Source of the DNA: Amorphophallus konjac
Lineage: Eukaryota > Streptophyta > Magnoliopsida > Alismatales > Araceae
Direction: 5' to 3'
NCBI GenBank assembly: GCA_022559845.1
Contig: JAHNEJ010001450.1
Span: 109,135-173,134, forward strand
DNA: 64,000 nucleotides
The notes under the pieces: generated by a model
Told to the model about the DNA's origin: nothing
Databases searched by the model: none
Seen by the model: the letters and a program-made list of their open reading frames with translations, nothing else
Made by a program: the position numbers and the translations under genes
In this document: piece by piece, positions 31,429 to 42,839 of the stretch
Numbering within the stretch: the first letter of the stretch is position 1
Layout: the number at the start of each line of letters is the position of its first letter

Positions 31429-32069
31429 TCACTCATCTCTCTGGGCACTCTCCTCCTCTCCCCCGAGGTGAGGGTCCCTCAGAAGCCTCCGGGATCCCCG
31501 TGCAGTAGCACCTGCCTCGCCTCTGGGCGCCTGCTCCGCAGCAGTGACTCGCTGCTCCTCCCCTGGCGTGGCAAAGAAGCCACTGGCGGCAAAGCGACCG
31601 GACTGGCGGAGTCGCTCCCCGAACTCTCGCGCTCTCTCGTAGCGCGTCTCCATCCCACCTAGCCTCTGCACGACGGCCTGAAGGCCCAGCTGGAGCTCCC
31701 TCACTTGGGCCTCCAAGGCCCTCCTCTCGGTCAGATCCCGCTGTCGCTCGGACCTTCTCTCGGCTTTCTCTCTCTCTGCCTCTCTCCTCATCATCTGCAG
31801 AAGAACCCTTAACTCCAGGATGTCTGGAGAAGGTCTCTCATCACCCGATGCCGCAGCTCCGCTACAGTCGCCACCCAGGCATCACGCTCCTCTTCCGCCC
31901 GGGTCGCGCGGGCCACCGCACCGGCAAGTTGCTCCCGGAGGGAGGCAATCTCGAGAAAAGGGGCCGAGGAACTGGAAGATCCGCCAGCCACTCCCACCGT
32001 CGCTGTCTGCTGGGCACGCTGGAACAAAATAAACAACGGCCGTCAGTGAAACTCCAAATCTGAAGTTAA
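31429..32069 (-). pseudogene. Antisense PMD gene 3, C-terminal part (left of the Tekay insertion)
   Basis: On the minus strand 32036-31840 reads AQQTATVGVAGGSSSSSAPF, LREQLAGAVARATRAEEERD and TVAELRH. One base is lost near 31840, after which 31794-31429 continues with RREAEREKAERRSERQRDLT, VRELQLGLQAVVQRLGGMET, RYERAREFGERLRQSGRFAA and a Gly/Arg-rich end at the stop 31431. It matches exons 5-6 of genes 1 and 2, but fused without the last intron. 31630-32069 is repeated at 42840-43284 on the far side of the Tekay element. Confidence 0.7.
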
Positions 32070-35000
32070 TGTCACGCCCCGAGCGCGGAAGATACCCGGA
32101 GATGCGCGACGTGTCTATATCAATCATGTCAATCAGAGTGGTAGTGTATTCGACACGAAGACAGAGATGCGCAAAATAGCAAGATAACCCAATCCTTTAT
32201 TTCATAATGGATAGACTATTACAAATCCAATACTCTGTTTAATAAAAAGAAAAGTACATAGTTGACTCGAGAAACTATAGAAAGACTAGACGACACTTGT
32301 AGAAGCTCTATCACTTTCACTCTTGACCGTTCCCATCCGATTGACTTCCATCGTCGTCGGACTTACCTGAAAAGTATAAAGGGACAAACGGAATGAGCGA
32401 ACGCTCAGTAGGAAATTATATCTCAAGTACTAGCAAGGGGTTTAAGTAATTACATTTTCATGAATGCAATAAAGCTATGCATGCTCGCATAAAACGACAG
32501 ATAGAGAGAATGTAATATCAAGGAAATAAGATGAACTTACATGAACTTTCAACAAGATACAAGTTATTCAAGATATTCAAGCAAGTACATTTAACAAGTC
32601 ATGTCAAGAACTTTGGCTATCATGTATCAAGCAAGTAAATTACCCTTTTCGGGCCACGCATTTCATGTAAAGTCAAGTACGATTCAAGTACAAGATGTGT
32701 GTGGAATGTCCAATCAAGCAAGTCAAGTACTCGGTATAATGCCAGATACCTTATCATTTTAACTCCCATGGGCACAAGTACTTTCGGGTGCTCCTCCCAG
32801 GACCAGATCGGGCCCTATATGCGCAGGCATTTATCATGTGTTTTGACATCCACTCTTGTTTATAGCCAACATAGAATTTCAATAATCAAGCTTGTAGACA
32901 CGTATGACAACTTTGATAGAATAGAGTCCAAAATATGACAAAGGACATAGAATGGCGATAATAACGGTATAATCACGATATCGATAAAACTAGGTAGAAT
33001 ATGGTTCCCTTAACTTAGGTACCATGACAAATCGATATGGACATCTTTATATAGAATTGAGGTCCACATGAACAGTATATCAAGCAAGATACCCTCATTC
33101 TTATCATAGAATTGGGGTTTACAAGAACGACATGATATGGCATGATATCATCATCCCATTAAGAATTTCTTATGATATACTCTTTGTATAATCATAAGGG
33201 CCGGTATACCATGTTTCTTTAGATTGACATGGCAAGGATCGTGTAATGGGTTTTTAGGGTACAACCAGCTCAGTCGGCCTTGAGGGAATCCAAGGCTACG
33301 AGGAGTCTTACGGAGGTCTCTATGACTAACTCGCTAGTCCAAAGGAACGGAATGTCCAATGGAGAGCTTGTATGTCAATGAGAGTTGAGTGTGATCGATA
33401 AATCAACATGAAACGTGGGACTATACTCACGGAGTGGAGAATAGTGCCGATATATATATGTACAATATATAAAACCATCGGTTAGCAAATCAGATGAAAA
33501 TCAGTTTATAGTAAAATAACGACTTAGGTCAAGTCGTTTCTCAAGTAATTAACGCCTAACAGAAGGGCGTTTACATATGGTCCGTTTTGCAGAATTTTCA
33601 ATAATTCAATAATTTATCTAAAACGCGCCTCGGACAGGGGCGTTTCTTCAAAGTGACGACTACAGTAGAAGGCGTCTTTTTATTTACAATATTTTTCAGA
33701 ACATATTTATTTTCAGAAATTATCAAAAACGCGCCCTTGGCAGGGGCGTTAATCATTAAATTCTTATTTTCACAGAATATGTATTCCAGGATTTTAACAG
33801 ATACGCGCCCTAGTAAGGGGCGTTTCTTTTTAATTCACGCCCTGTGATGGGGCGTTACCACATGGAAAACGACCTAGTCTAGGTCGTGAATTCAAGAGAT
33901 ACCAGGAAAGCAAGATTTGCACGATAATCAAGGATAACAATCATATAGTCATGACAGGAAATTGGCAGGAATTCAGATGCAGTATTTTAGATTTGATGTT
34001 TCATGTTTATTGACTTTTAACCGTTAACAATTATTGATTTCATGTAATTGCATGGATAATCAGTTCTTAAGATAGGTGATAATCATTTACATGAAATTAA
34101 CGCCTGTGTACAGGGCGTCAAATATGAAATTGACGACCACTGTTATGGTCGTTTCTTTTAAAGTAGCGCCCTAATCAAGGGCGTTTCTTTCAAAATATTG
34201 CAGAGGACGTAATAAAACCTTATAAACAGTATGCATGCCATGCTTATGTATAGATATCTTGCATTAATTCTTATTTGGGCTACAATAACTTGAGAAAATC
34301 CTACCTTAACAATGGATTTGAAGGCGACAGACACGTGAAGACGTTGATAAGGATAAACTGAGTCAGTAGGCAGAGAACCTTTGTTCTTTGGTCGATCCCT
34401 AGAGTTTTCCTACAGAGGAATATGAAGAGATATTAGAAATTTCTTCATAAGCTTGGCTGAAGATGGAAGTTTAGAAGAAAGAACTCTTGTTCCTCAAACG
34501 CCCGAGCCTCTTAACCTGTTAATAAGAGAAGAAGAATAATCAATATTCTTCATGCGACTGTAAACAGAAGAAGAAAAAAATAGAAGAACATATGTTCTTC
34601 ACGTACCTGCAGCAGTAGTTCGTCCAAATAGTTTTAGGGTTGGCCGAACGAGAGTTTTTATAGGATTTTGGGTGTCCTATTAGGGTTAGTGATTGTGTGG
34701 AAGCAATACTTCTATGATAGAGTCATTACCACGTTTGAACTCTTTCTAATGCTTATCACTTACCCTGGATAAGTTCTGGGTTCGAACGGTTCACGAACTG
34801 AATTAACGCCTTAGGTAAGGGCGTCGATTCTTTAATTAACGACCTAGTTCAGGTCGTTTCTTAAGAAACGTCTTGGATAAGGGCGTTCCTTGTTTTTGAA
34901 ACACGCCCCATATATGGGCGTTTCTCTTACTTGCCTATTTGGTCGTGAGAGTTGACGACCGCACGTGTGGGCGTCCTTTCTTTAGTCACGCCTTTGATAG

Positions 35001-35154
35001 AGGCGTTTCTTTTTGAATTAACGCCCTAATAAGAGGCGTTATTTTAATTTTGTTTTACTTCATCTAATTAACCCTATTCTTATTATCTGTATTACTACTG
35101 TAATATATATATGTTTTAATTTATTTCAAATATTCATTTATCAGGGTTGCTACA
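32070..35154 (-). repeat. 3' LTR of the nested Tekay element
   Basis: 3085 bp. By eye it is about 98-99% identical to 39758-42160 over its first 2.4 kb (plus coordinates), but much more diverged over 34470-35150 against 42160-42830, which is U3 in element orientation. It carries about seventeen short hairpins of type AACGCCC-(5-8 bp)-GGGCGTT or ACGACC-GGTCGT, clustered at 33540-34185 and 34800-35045. Confidence 0.9.
33540..35045. repeat. Array of about seventeen AACGCCC/GGGCGTT hairpins in the Tekay LTR
   Basis: Examples: AACGCGCCTCGGACAGGGGC (33622), AACGCGCCCTTGGCAGGGGC (33729), ACGCCCTGTGATGGGGCGTT (33836), ACGACCTAGTCTAGGTCGTG (33869), GACGACCACTGTTATGGTCG (34132), GCGCCCTAATCAAGGGCG (34164), AACGACCTAGTTCAGGTCGT (34838), ACGCCCCATATATGGGCGTT (34903) and AACGCCCTAATAAGAGGCGT (35019). 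Loops vary while arms pair. The same set is in the other LTR and, more decayed, at 57360-57815 and 58360-58580. Confidence 0.85.
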
Positions 35155-35167
35155 CCCTCCCCCACTT
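35155..35167 (-). other. Polypurine tract of the nested Tekay element
   Basis: On the minus strand AAGTGGGGGAGGG abuts the 3' LTR start TGTAGCAACC. It primes plus-strand DNA synthesis. Confidence 0.8.
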
Positions 35168-35237
35168 AAAAAGAATTTGGTCCCCAAATTCAATATATAT
35201 ATAATTATACATGTGGAGAGCGTAGAACATATACCTC

Positions 35238-38084
35238 TTAGAATAACTCGGGAAATCGTTTCTTCATAGATTCTTCGGTCTCCCATGTCGCTTCGCGTTC
35301 AGGATTCTTATTCCATTGCACCTTGAGCATGGGAATAACCTTATTCCTTAGAGCTCGTATTTCTCGATCTAATATCTTCATAGGCTTCTGTTCATATGTG
35401 AGATCTTTCTGGATCACCAGATCTCCATGTTCAATAATATGAGATGGATCGTGCACATACTTCTTCAACATAGATATGTGAAATACATTGTGTACCTCGG
35501 ACAACTGAGGAGGCAACGCGATGCGATAAGCAACCTCGCCAACTCTTTCGAGTACCTCAAATGGTCCGATGAATCTTGGCGTAAGCTTGCCCTTAACACC
35601 AAATCTTCGTATGCCACGTCCAGGCGATATCTTGAGAAATACATGATCTCCGATTTGGAATTCAAGATCTCTTCTTCTTGTATCTGCATAAGTCTTTTGT
35701 CTGGTCTGAGCAACTTGTAATCTTTCCCTGATTACTTGTATCTTCTCGGTTGTATCCCTTACCATGTCTGGACCTAATAGTTGTTTTTCTCCAACTTCGT
35801 TCCAACATATGGGAGATCGGCAACTCCTTCCGTATAAGGCTTCGAAAGGTGCCATTTGGATACTAGCTTGGTAGCTATTATTATATGCAAATTCAACTAA
35901 AGGTAAGTGGTCATGCCAGCTTCCTCCAAAGTCAATAATGCATGCTCTCAGCATATCTTCAACAACTTGATTAGTTCGCTCGGTCTGACCATCCGTTTGT
36001 GGGTGAAAAGCAGTACTAAAGTTGAGCCTTGTTCCCAACGAATGTTGTAATCCCTTCCAAAAATGAGAAGTAAAACGGGGATCTCTATCAGACACGATTG
36101 AGACAGGAATTCCATGTATCCTGACTATTTCTTTGATGTATAGTGCAGCTAGCACATCAATTGACCATCGGCTTTTGATTGGCAAGAAATGTGCCGATTT
36201 AGTCAATCGGTCAATGATAACCCAGATTCCATCATGTCCTCCTTTAGATTTAGACAAACCCATGATGAAGTCCATACCAATATCCTCCCATTTCCACTTA
36301 GGAATATCTAGAGGATGTAGTTTTCCCGCAGGCTTTTGGTGTTCCGCCTTGACCTGTTGGCATGTGAGACAGCGTGATACATAGTCCGCTATTTCTCTTT
36401 TCATATTAGGCCACCAAAAGTTCCTCTTTACATCTTGGTACATTTTGGTTGATCCTGGATGAATAGTGTACCTTGATCGGTGAGCTTCATCTAAGATCTT
36501 CTTCTTTAATTCCGGACAATCAGGTATACAAGTTCTATCTTTGAACGATAATCTTCCATCAGAAGTTAGTTGAAAATCAGATTGTCCTTCTAATCTGCCT
36601 TTGATTTCTACTAATATAGGATCATCATCCTGAAGTGTTTGTATCTCAGATAACAAATCTGACTGTATGCTTACATGAGATAGTGTGACAAATTTGGATT
36701 CCGTGTCCAAGCTTATATTGAGCTCGGAGAATTGTTCAAGTAACCTCCATTCTTGCATCATACAATTTGCTATCATTGCTCTCGGCTTTCGACTAAGGGC
36801 GTCAGCAACATAATTACCCTTTCCGGGATGGTATTGTATATTGAAGTCGAAGTCCTTGAGATATTCTAGCCAGCGTCTTTGTCTCATGTTTAGCTCCTTT
36901 TGTGAAAATAGATATTTGAGACTTTTGTGATCGGAGTATACAGTAAACTGTACTCCATATAAGTAGTGTCTCCATATCTTTAGGGCAAATACTACCGCGG
37001 CCAGTTCTAAGTCATGGACGGGGTAATTCTCCTCATGCTTCTTCAGTTGACGTGAAGAGTATGCTATGACCTTTCCTTGTTGCATTAGGACACATCCGAG
37101 GCCAATGCCAGAAGCATCAGTGTAGACCTCGAATTTCTCTCCTTCTGTTGGTAGAGCTAAGACTGGAGCTGTAGTGAGATGATCCTTGAGAGTTTGGAAA
37201 CTTCTTTCACATTCCTCACTCCATTCATATCGGATCTCCTTACGAGTTAACCTTGTAAGTGGCACGGCGATCTTAGAGAAATCTTTGATGAATCGCCGAT
37301 AATAGCCTGCAAGACCTAAGAAACTTCTGATCTCGCTTGCATTAGTGGGTCTTTCCCAGTTTCTCACAGCTTCAACCTTTGACGGATCTACAGATAATCC
37401 GTCCTTGGATATGACATGTCCGAGAAAAGCCACTTCTTCAAGCCAGAACTCGCATTTGCTGAGTTTAGCATATAATTGATTTGTCCTCAAGACTTGCAAT
37501 GCAATCCTCAAATGTTCTTCATGTTCTTCCTTAGTCTTGGAATATATCAATATATCATCAATGAAGACTACTACGAATTGATCCAAGTAAGGCCTGAATA
37601 TGCTATTCATTAACTGCATAAAGGCAGCAGGGGCATTTGTTAGTCCAAAAGGCATAACAACAAATTCGTAATGGCCATACCTGCTTCTGAATGCAGTCTT
37701 GTGAATGTCATCGTCCTTGATTCTTAATTGATGGTATCCCGACCTGAGATCAATCTTGGAAAAATATTTGGATCCTGAAATCTGATCAAATAATTCATCG
37801 ATTCTCGGCAGTGGATACTTGTTCTTGATAGTAAGATGATTCAACTGTCGATAGTCGATACACAATCTCATGGATCCATCCTTCTTCTTTACAAATAAGA
37901 CTGGTGCTCCCCACGGGGAAGTACTTGGTCTAATAAACCCTTTTCGGATTAGTTCCATCAACTGCTCCTTCAACTCCTTGAGTTCAGCAGGGGACATTCT
38001 ATATGGTGCCTTTGAAACAGGACCAGCACCAGGGACTAAGTCGATGGTAAAGGCCACATCTCTTTGCGGGGGTAATCCCGGCAA
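35238..38084 (-). CDS. pol: Tekay pol: RT, RNase H, integrase and chromodomain
   Basis: 948 codons uninterrupted. [37 protein letters not shown] (Asp), [15 protein letters not shown] and [14 protein letters not shown] (FIDD). RNase [39 protein letters not shown] and [12 protein letters not shown]. Integrase: [30 protein letters not shown] (HHCC), [32 protein letters not shown] and [20 protein letters not shown] (DDE complete), then [17 protein letters not shown]. The last 50 residues, [20 protein letters not shown] then [18 protein letters not shown], are a Tekay-type chromodomain thought to guide insertion to certain chromatin. The first Met is arbitrary: protease should precede it in frame, but two small indels at 38090-38130 break the link. 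All catalytic residues are present. Confidence 0.9.
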   Translation of the reverse strand: MPGLPPQRDVAFTIDLVPGAGPVSKAPYRMSPAELKELKEQLMELIRKGFIRPSTSPWGAPVLFVKKKDGSMRLCIDYRQLNHLTIKNKYPLPRIDELFDQISGSKYFSKIDLRSGYHQLRIKDDDIHKTAFRSRYGHYEFVVMPFGLTNAPAAFMQLMNSIFRPYLDQFVVVFIDDILIYSKTKEEHEEHLRIALQVLRTNQLYAKLSKCEFWLEEVAFLGHVISKDGLSVDPSKVEAVRNWERPTNASEIRSFLGLAGYYRRFIKDFSKIAVPLTRLTRKEIRYEWSEECERSFQTLKDHLTTAPVLALPTEGEKFEVYTDASGIGLGCVLMQQGKVIAYSSRQLKKHEENYPVHDLELAAVVFALKIWRHYLYGVQFTVYSDHKSLKYLFSQKELNMRQRRWLEYLKDFDFNIQYHPGKGNYVADALSRKPRAMIANCMMQEWRLLEQFSELNISLDTESKFVTLSHVSIQSDLLSEIQTLQDDDPILVEIKGRLEGQSDFQLTSDGRLSFKDRTCIPDCPELKKKILDEAHRSRYTIHPGSTKMYQDVKRNFWWPNMKREIADYVSRCLTCQQVKAEHQKPAGKLHPLDIPKWKWEDIGMDFIMGLSKSKGGHDGIWVIIDRLTKSAHFLPIKSRWSIDVLAALYIKEIVRIHGIPVSIVSDRDPRFTSHFWKGLQHSLGTRLNFSTAFHPQTDGQTERTNQVVEDMLRACIIDFGGSWHDHLPLVEFAYNNSYQASIQMAPFEALYGRSCRSPICWNEVGEKQLLGPDMVRDTTEKIQVIRERLQVAQTRQKTYADTRRRDLEFQIGDHVFLKISPGRGIRRFGVKGKLTPRFIGPFEVLERVGEVAYRIALPPQLSEVHNVFHISMLKKYVHDPSHIIEHGDLVIQKDLTYEQKPMKILDREIRALRNKVIPMLKVQWNKNPEREATWETEESMKKRFPELF

Positions 38085-38565
38085 TTCTTCCGAAATACGT
38101 CTGGAAATTCTCGTACTACTGAACGTCTCTATCTTGGTTTCTTAGCTTCTTTAATAGTGACAAAAGCAAGGAAGGATACACATCCTTTCTTGACGAGCTT
38201 GCTTGCTCGAAGAGCCGAAATAAGAGGGGATTTGCTTCGACTCTTAGGACTAGTATAAGTCAGTTCCGGAAATTCCTTGAAAACAATCTTGCTATCACGG
38301 CAATCAACCGTTGCCTGGTATTTGGATAACCAATCTGCTCCTAGTATAACATCATACTCTTTTAGATCTAAGCAGATAAGATCAATAGGAAAATTCTTTC
38401 CTCGAACCAATACCTCACAGTTTTGGTAATGATGTGTGATATCCGTCTCGTTTCCGAGAGGAGTAGACAATATTAATTTCATCCATTCTGGTTCTAGAGG
38501 TAATGGGTCAGCAAACTTCTTGGAAATAATGGAATGCGATGCACCCGTATCAAATAAGACATGTG
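38085..38565 (-). pseudogene. Tekay protease, cut from pol and gag by frameshifts
   Basis: The frame at 38565-38129 contains VLFDTGASHSIISKKFADPL (active-site DTGAS at about 38538-38552), LICLDLKEYDVILGADWLSK and CRDSKIVFKE, the usual Gypsy protease pattern. The upstream link to gag is broken by a one-base loss at about 38580; downstream, the TAG at 38129 and a lost C near 38097 break the link to RT. Confidence 0.8.
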
Positions 38566-39005
38566 CATATTTGGAACAAATTTTAATGTACCTTCCACCA
38601 ATCCGCCTTCTTCTTCTGGTTCGGTCTCTTGGATTGCATGAAGACGCGCGTTCCTTGTCACTGGGCGTTTACCCTCACCGTCTTGGTCATTCATTAATGG
38701 ACAATCGGGAATCCGATGTTCACGACTCCCACAACGGAGACATGCTCCTAATTTCCTCCAGCATTCTTCTGTTTTGTGACCAGCCTTGTCACAATGCTTG
38801 CATACTACGTTTGAAGGTGTAGTGGTGATAGAGAAAGGCTTGGATTTCTTGAACTTCTGATCTTGAGAGGAAGAACCTCCATTATTGGGCCTCTTCTTAA
38901 AGTTGGGTTTAAAGAACCCGAACTTGTGACTTGCTCCTTTTTGTCTTTCCCACGGATCCTATCAGATAGTTCCGTGGCATCTTCAAGCAACTGAGCTCGG
39001 CGCAC
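38566..39005 (-). pseudogene. gag: Tekay gag C-terminus with zinc knuckles (frameshifted)
   Basis: 39005-38920 reads RRAQLLEDATELSDRIRGKD and KKEQVTSSGS. After one lost base (about 38915) the next frame gives CKHCDKAGHKTEECW and CLRCGSREHRIPDCP, two CCHC knuckles in tandem as in Tekay gag, then a linker to protease. Confidence 0.8.
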
Positions 39006-39562
39006 TATTTCAGAATAAACTTGATATCCATAGGCGCCAGTTGAGTAATGTAGTGGGGCCTAAGCCCATTAAGAAATCTACGGGCTTTCATCTTTTCCGT
39101 GCTAATTAAATGCTTAGCATATCTAGACAGTCTAGAGAACTGTGCTTCATAATCAGCCACCGATAAAGATCTTTGCTTTAATGCGGCAAATTCGGCGGCC
39201 TTCTTTTCCTGGACCCTATCAGAGAAATATTTGGCGTTGAAATATTCAACGAATTCACCCCATGTAACTTGAGTTGGGTCAATAGTAGCTTCAATCGACT
39301 CCCACCAGCATCTAGCATCCTTTTCTAACTGGAAAGTAGCTAATAAGACTTTGTCCTGATCCGTGCATTGCATAACACGGAATATACGTTCAATCTCCCG
39401 AACCCAATGCTCGGCATCGTCTGGATCGGTCGATCCCATGAACTTCGGGGGATTCATATTCTTGAATGCTTGGTGTAAGCTTCCAGCTCGTGGAGCACCA
39501 CCTTGTGCTACCTGTTGTAGCACTTGGGTCATCCCTTGAGGGTACGCTGCATGTTGCGCCAT
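39005..39562 (-). CDS. gag: Tekay gag, N-terminal and capsid part
   Basis: 185 codons. The gag domain motifs are NPPKFMGSTDPDDAEHWVRE, RVMQCTDQDKVLLATFQLEK, ARCWWESIEATI, WGEFVEYFNAKYFSDRVQEK, EFAALKQRSLSVADYEAQFS and RRFLNGLRPHY. The frame ends early at 39005, where a C was lost just before the knuckle region, so the protein stops after MDIKFILK. An upstream frame near 39590 encodes further N-terminal residues (ERAQWRNMQ-like), so the true start is probably slightly upstream. Confidence 0.8.
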   Translation of the reverse strand: MAQHAAYPQGMTQVLQQVAQGGAPRAGSLHQAFKNMNPPKFMGSTDPDDAEHWVREIERIFRVMQCTDQDKVLLATFQLEKDARCWWESIEATIDPTQVTWGEFVEYFNAKYFSDRVQEKKAAEFAALKQRSLSVADYEAQFSRLSRYAKHLISTEKMKARRFLNGLRPHYITQLAPMDIKFILK

Positions 39563-39737
39563 TGAGCACGTTCGGCAGCCATTATCCTACAATTACAATA
39601 GCTATGTTAGTATTATATCACTATGATCTTATAAAGGACTCATTGATCATTTAACCCTTGGTTCTACCCACTCTCACTTGGTTAAAGGTTTTGAAACCTA
39701 TCCTTGGACTTGGGTTTCCTAGGAATTGAATACCTTA

Positions 39738-39755
39738 GGCTCTGATACCACAAAG
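39738..39755 (-). other. Primer binding site of the nested Tekay element, initiator tRNA-Met type
   Basis: On the minus strand TGGTATCAGAGCCTAAGG lies about two bases after the 5' LTR end, a standard initiator-Met primer site. Confidence 0.9.
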
Positions 39756-39757
39756 AC

Positions 39758-42700
39758 TGTCACGCCCCGAGCGCGGAAGATACCCGGAGATGCGCGACGT
39801 GTCTATATCAATCATGTCAATCAGAGTGGTCGTGTATTCGACACAAAGACAGAGATGCGCAAAATAGCAAGATAACCCAATCCTTTATTTCATAATGGAT
39901 AGACTATTACAAATCCAATACTCTGTTTAATAAAAAGGAAAGAATACATAGTTGACTCAAGAAACTATAGAAAGACTAGACGACACTTGTAGAAGCTCTA
40001 TCACTTTCACTCTTGACCATTCCCATCCGATTGACTTCCATCGTCGTCGGACTTACCTGAAAAGTAAAAAGGGACAAACGGAATGAGCGAACGCTCAGTA
40101 GGAAATTATATCTCAAGTACTAGCAAGGGGTTTAAGTAATTACATTTTCATGAATGCAATAAAGCTATGCATGCTCGCATAAACGACAAGATAGAGAGAA
40201 TGTAATATCAAGGAAATAAGATGAACTTATCATGAACTTTCAACAAGATACAAGTTATTCAAGATATTCAAGCAAGTACATTATCGAGTCATGTCAAGAA
40301 CTTTGGCTATCATGTATCAAGCAAGTAAATTACCCTTTTCGGGCCACGCATTTCATGTAAAGTCAAGTACGATTCAAGTACAAGATGTGTGTGGAATGTC
40401 CAATCAAGCAAGTCAAGTACTCGGTATAATGCCAGATACCTTATCATTTTAACTCCCATGGGCACAAGTACTTTCGGGTGCTCCTCCCAGGACCAGATCG
40501 GGCCCTATATGCGCAGGCATTTATCATGTGTTTTGACATCCACTCTTGTTTATAGCCAACATAGAATTTCAATAATCAAGCTTGTAGACACGTATGACAA
40601 CTTTGATAGAATAGAGTCCAAAATATGACAAAGGACATAGAATGGCGATAATAACGGTATAATCACGATATCGATAAAACTAGGTAGAATATGGTTCCCT
40701 TAACTTAGGTACCATGACAAATCAATATGGACATTCTTTATATAGAATTGAGGTCCACATGAACAGTATATCAAAGTAAGATACCCTCATTCTTATCATA
40801 GAATTGAGGTTTACAAGAACGACATGATATGGCATGATATCATCATCCCATTAAGAATTTCTTATGATATACTCTTTGTATAATCATAAGGGCCGGTATA
40901 CCATGTTTCTTTAGAGTGACATGGCATCAATGGTGTAATGGGTTTTTAGGGTACAACCAGCTCAGTCGGCCTTGAGGGAATCCAAGGCTACGAGGAGTCT
41001 TACGGAGGTCTCTATGACTAACTCGCTAGTCCAAAGGAACGGAATGTCCAATGGAGAGCTTGTATGTCAATGAGAGTTGAGTGTGATCGATAAATCAACA
41101 TGAAACGTGGGACTATACTCACGGAGTGGAGAATAGTGCCGATATATATATATGTATAATATATAAAACCATCGGTTAGCAAATCAGATGAAAATCAGTT
41201 TATAGTAAAATAACGACTTAGGTCAAGTCGTTTCTCAAGTAATTAACGCCTAACAGAAGGGCGTTTACATATGGTCCGTTTTGCAGAATTTTCAATAATT
41301 CAATAATTTATCTAAAACGCGCCTTCGGAAGGGGCGTTTCTTCAAAGTTGACGACTACAGTAGCAGGCGTCTTTTTATTTACAATATTTTTCAGAACATA
41401 TTTATTTTCAGAAATTATCAAAAACGCGCCCTTGGCAGGGGCGTTAATCATTAAATTCTTATTTTCACAGAATATGTATTCCAGGATTTTTAACAGATAC
41501 GCGCCTTAGTAAGGGGCGTTTCTTTTTAATTCACGCCCTGTGATGGGGCGTTAACACATGGAAAATGACCTAGTCTAGGTCGTGAATTCAAGAGATACCA
41601 GGAAAGCAAGATTTGCACGATAATCAAGGATAACAATCATATAGTCATGACAGGAAATTGGCAGGAATTCAGATGCAGTATTTTAGATTTGATGTTTCAT
41701 GTTTATTGACTTTTAACCGTTAACAATTATTGATTTCATGTAATTGCATGGATAATCAGTTCTTAAGATAGGTGATAATCATTTACATGAAATTAACGCC
41801 TGTGTACAAGGCGTCAAATATGAAATTGACGACCACTGTTATGGTCGTTTCTTTTAAAGTAGCGCCCTAATCAAGGGCGTTTCTTTCAAAATATTGCAGA
41901 GGACGTAATAAAACCTTATAAACAGTATGCATGCCATGCTAGATATCTTGCATAATTCTTATTTGGGCTACAATAACTTGAGAAAATCCTACCTTAACAA
42001 TGGATTTGAAGGCGACAGACACGTGAAGACGTTGATAAGGATAAACTGAGTCAGTAGGCAGAGAACCTTTGTTCTTTGTCGATCCCTAGAGTTTTCCTAC
42101 AGAGGAATATGAAGAGATATTAGAAATTTCTTCATAAGCTTGGCTGAAGATGGAAGTTTAGAAGAACTTACCCTTGTTCTTCACGAAGTCTAGGCTTCCT
42201 CAACCTGTAAGAAGAAAAAAGAGAGTGAAGAATCATTAGTTCTTCGTGTAGGCAAAGCAGAGATCAAAGGAATAGTTTGTTCTTCACGTACCTAGCAGCA
42301 GACGTTCGATCAAATGGGTTTTGGGTTCGATCGAACATGTTATTTATAGGATTTTGGAAGTCCTAACAAGAGTAGTGTTTGATTGAGGGTAATATATCCC
42401 TAATAGAGTCCTTACTCTAATAGACACTTATTAGATTAGGTGATCTTCCCGGGATAAGCTCTGGGTTCGAACGGCTCACGAACAGAATTAACGCCTTTGG
42501 TCAGGGCGTGTATTATTTAATTGACGCCTTATATCAGGGCGTTTCTTAAAAAGCGCCTTGACAAAGGGCGTTTCATGTTTTAAAACACGCCTAAGACATG
42601 GGCGTTTACTTTACTTGCCTATTTGGTCGCGTGAGAGTTGACGACCACATGCGTGGGCGTCCTTTCTTTAGTCACGCCGTATGTAGAGGCGTTTCTTTTT

Positions 42701-42839
42701 AAATTAACGCCTTACTCAGAGGCGTTATTTTTAATTTGTTTTATTTTGTCTAACTAACCCTATTCTTATTATCTATATTACTTCTGTAATATATATGTTT
42801 TTAATTTTATTTCAATATTCATTTATCAGGGTTGCTACA
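39758..42839 (-). repeat. 5' LTR of the nested Tekay element
   Basis: 3082 bp, same ends as the other copy. The U3 end (42160-42830) differs from its partner in sequence and small indels but keeps the hairpins, for example AACGCCTTTGGTCAGGGCGT (42488). Confidence 0.9.

Larger units (their letters stand above)
32070..42839 (-). mobile_element. Tekay-type chromovirus (Ty3/Gypsy) nested in antisense gene 3
   Basis: 10,770 bp on the minus strand. LTRs are 42839-39758 (5') and 35154-32070 (3'), both with ends TGTAGCAACCC...GGGGCGTGACA. The initiator-Met primer site is at about 39738-39755 and the polypurine tract at 35155-35167. Gag, zinc knuckles, protease, RT, RNase H, integrase and C-terminal chromodomain follow in the normal order. 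The 5 bp flanks (GTTAA left, CGCTC right) do not match; instead a 440 bp stretch of the host gene is present on both sides. Confidence 0.9.

Noticed and set aside
32699..32938. 79-codon frame repeated identically at 40389-40628
   Set aside because: The repetition is only because both lie in the Tekay LTR pair; no protein likeness and no initiation context.
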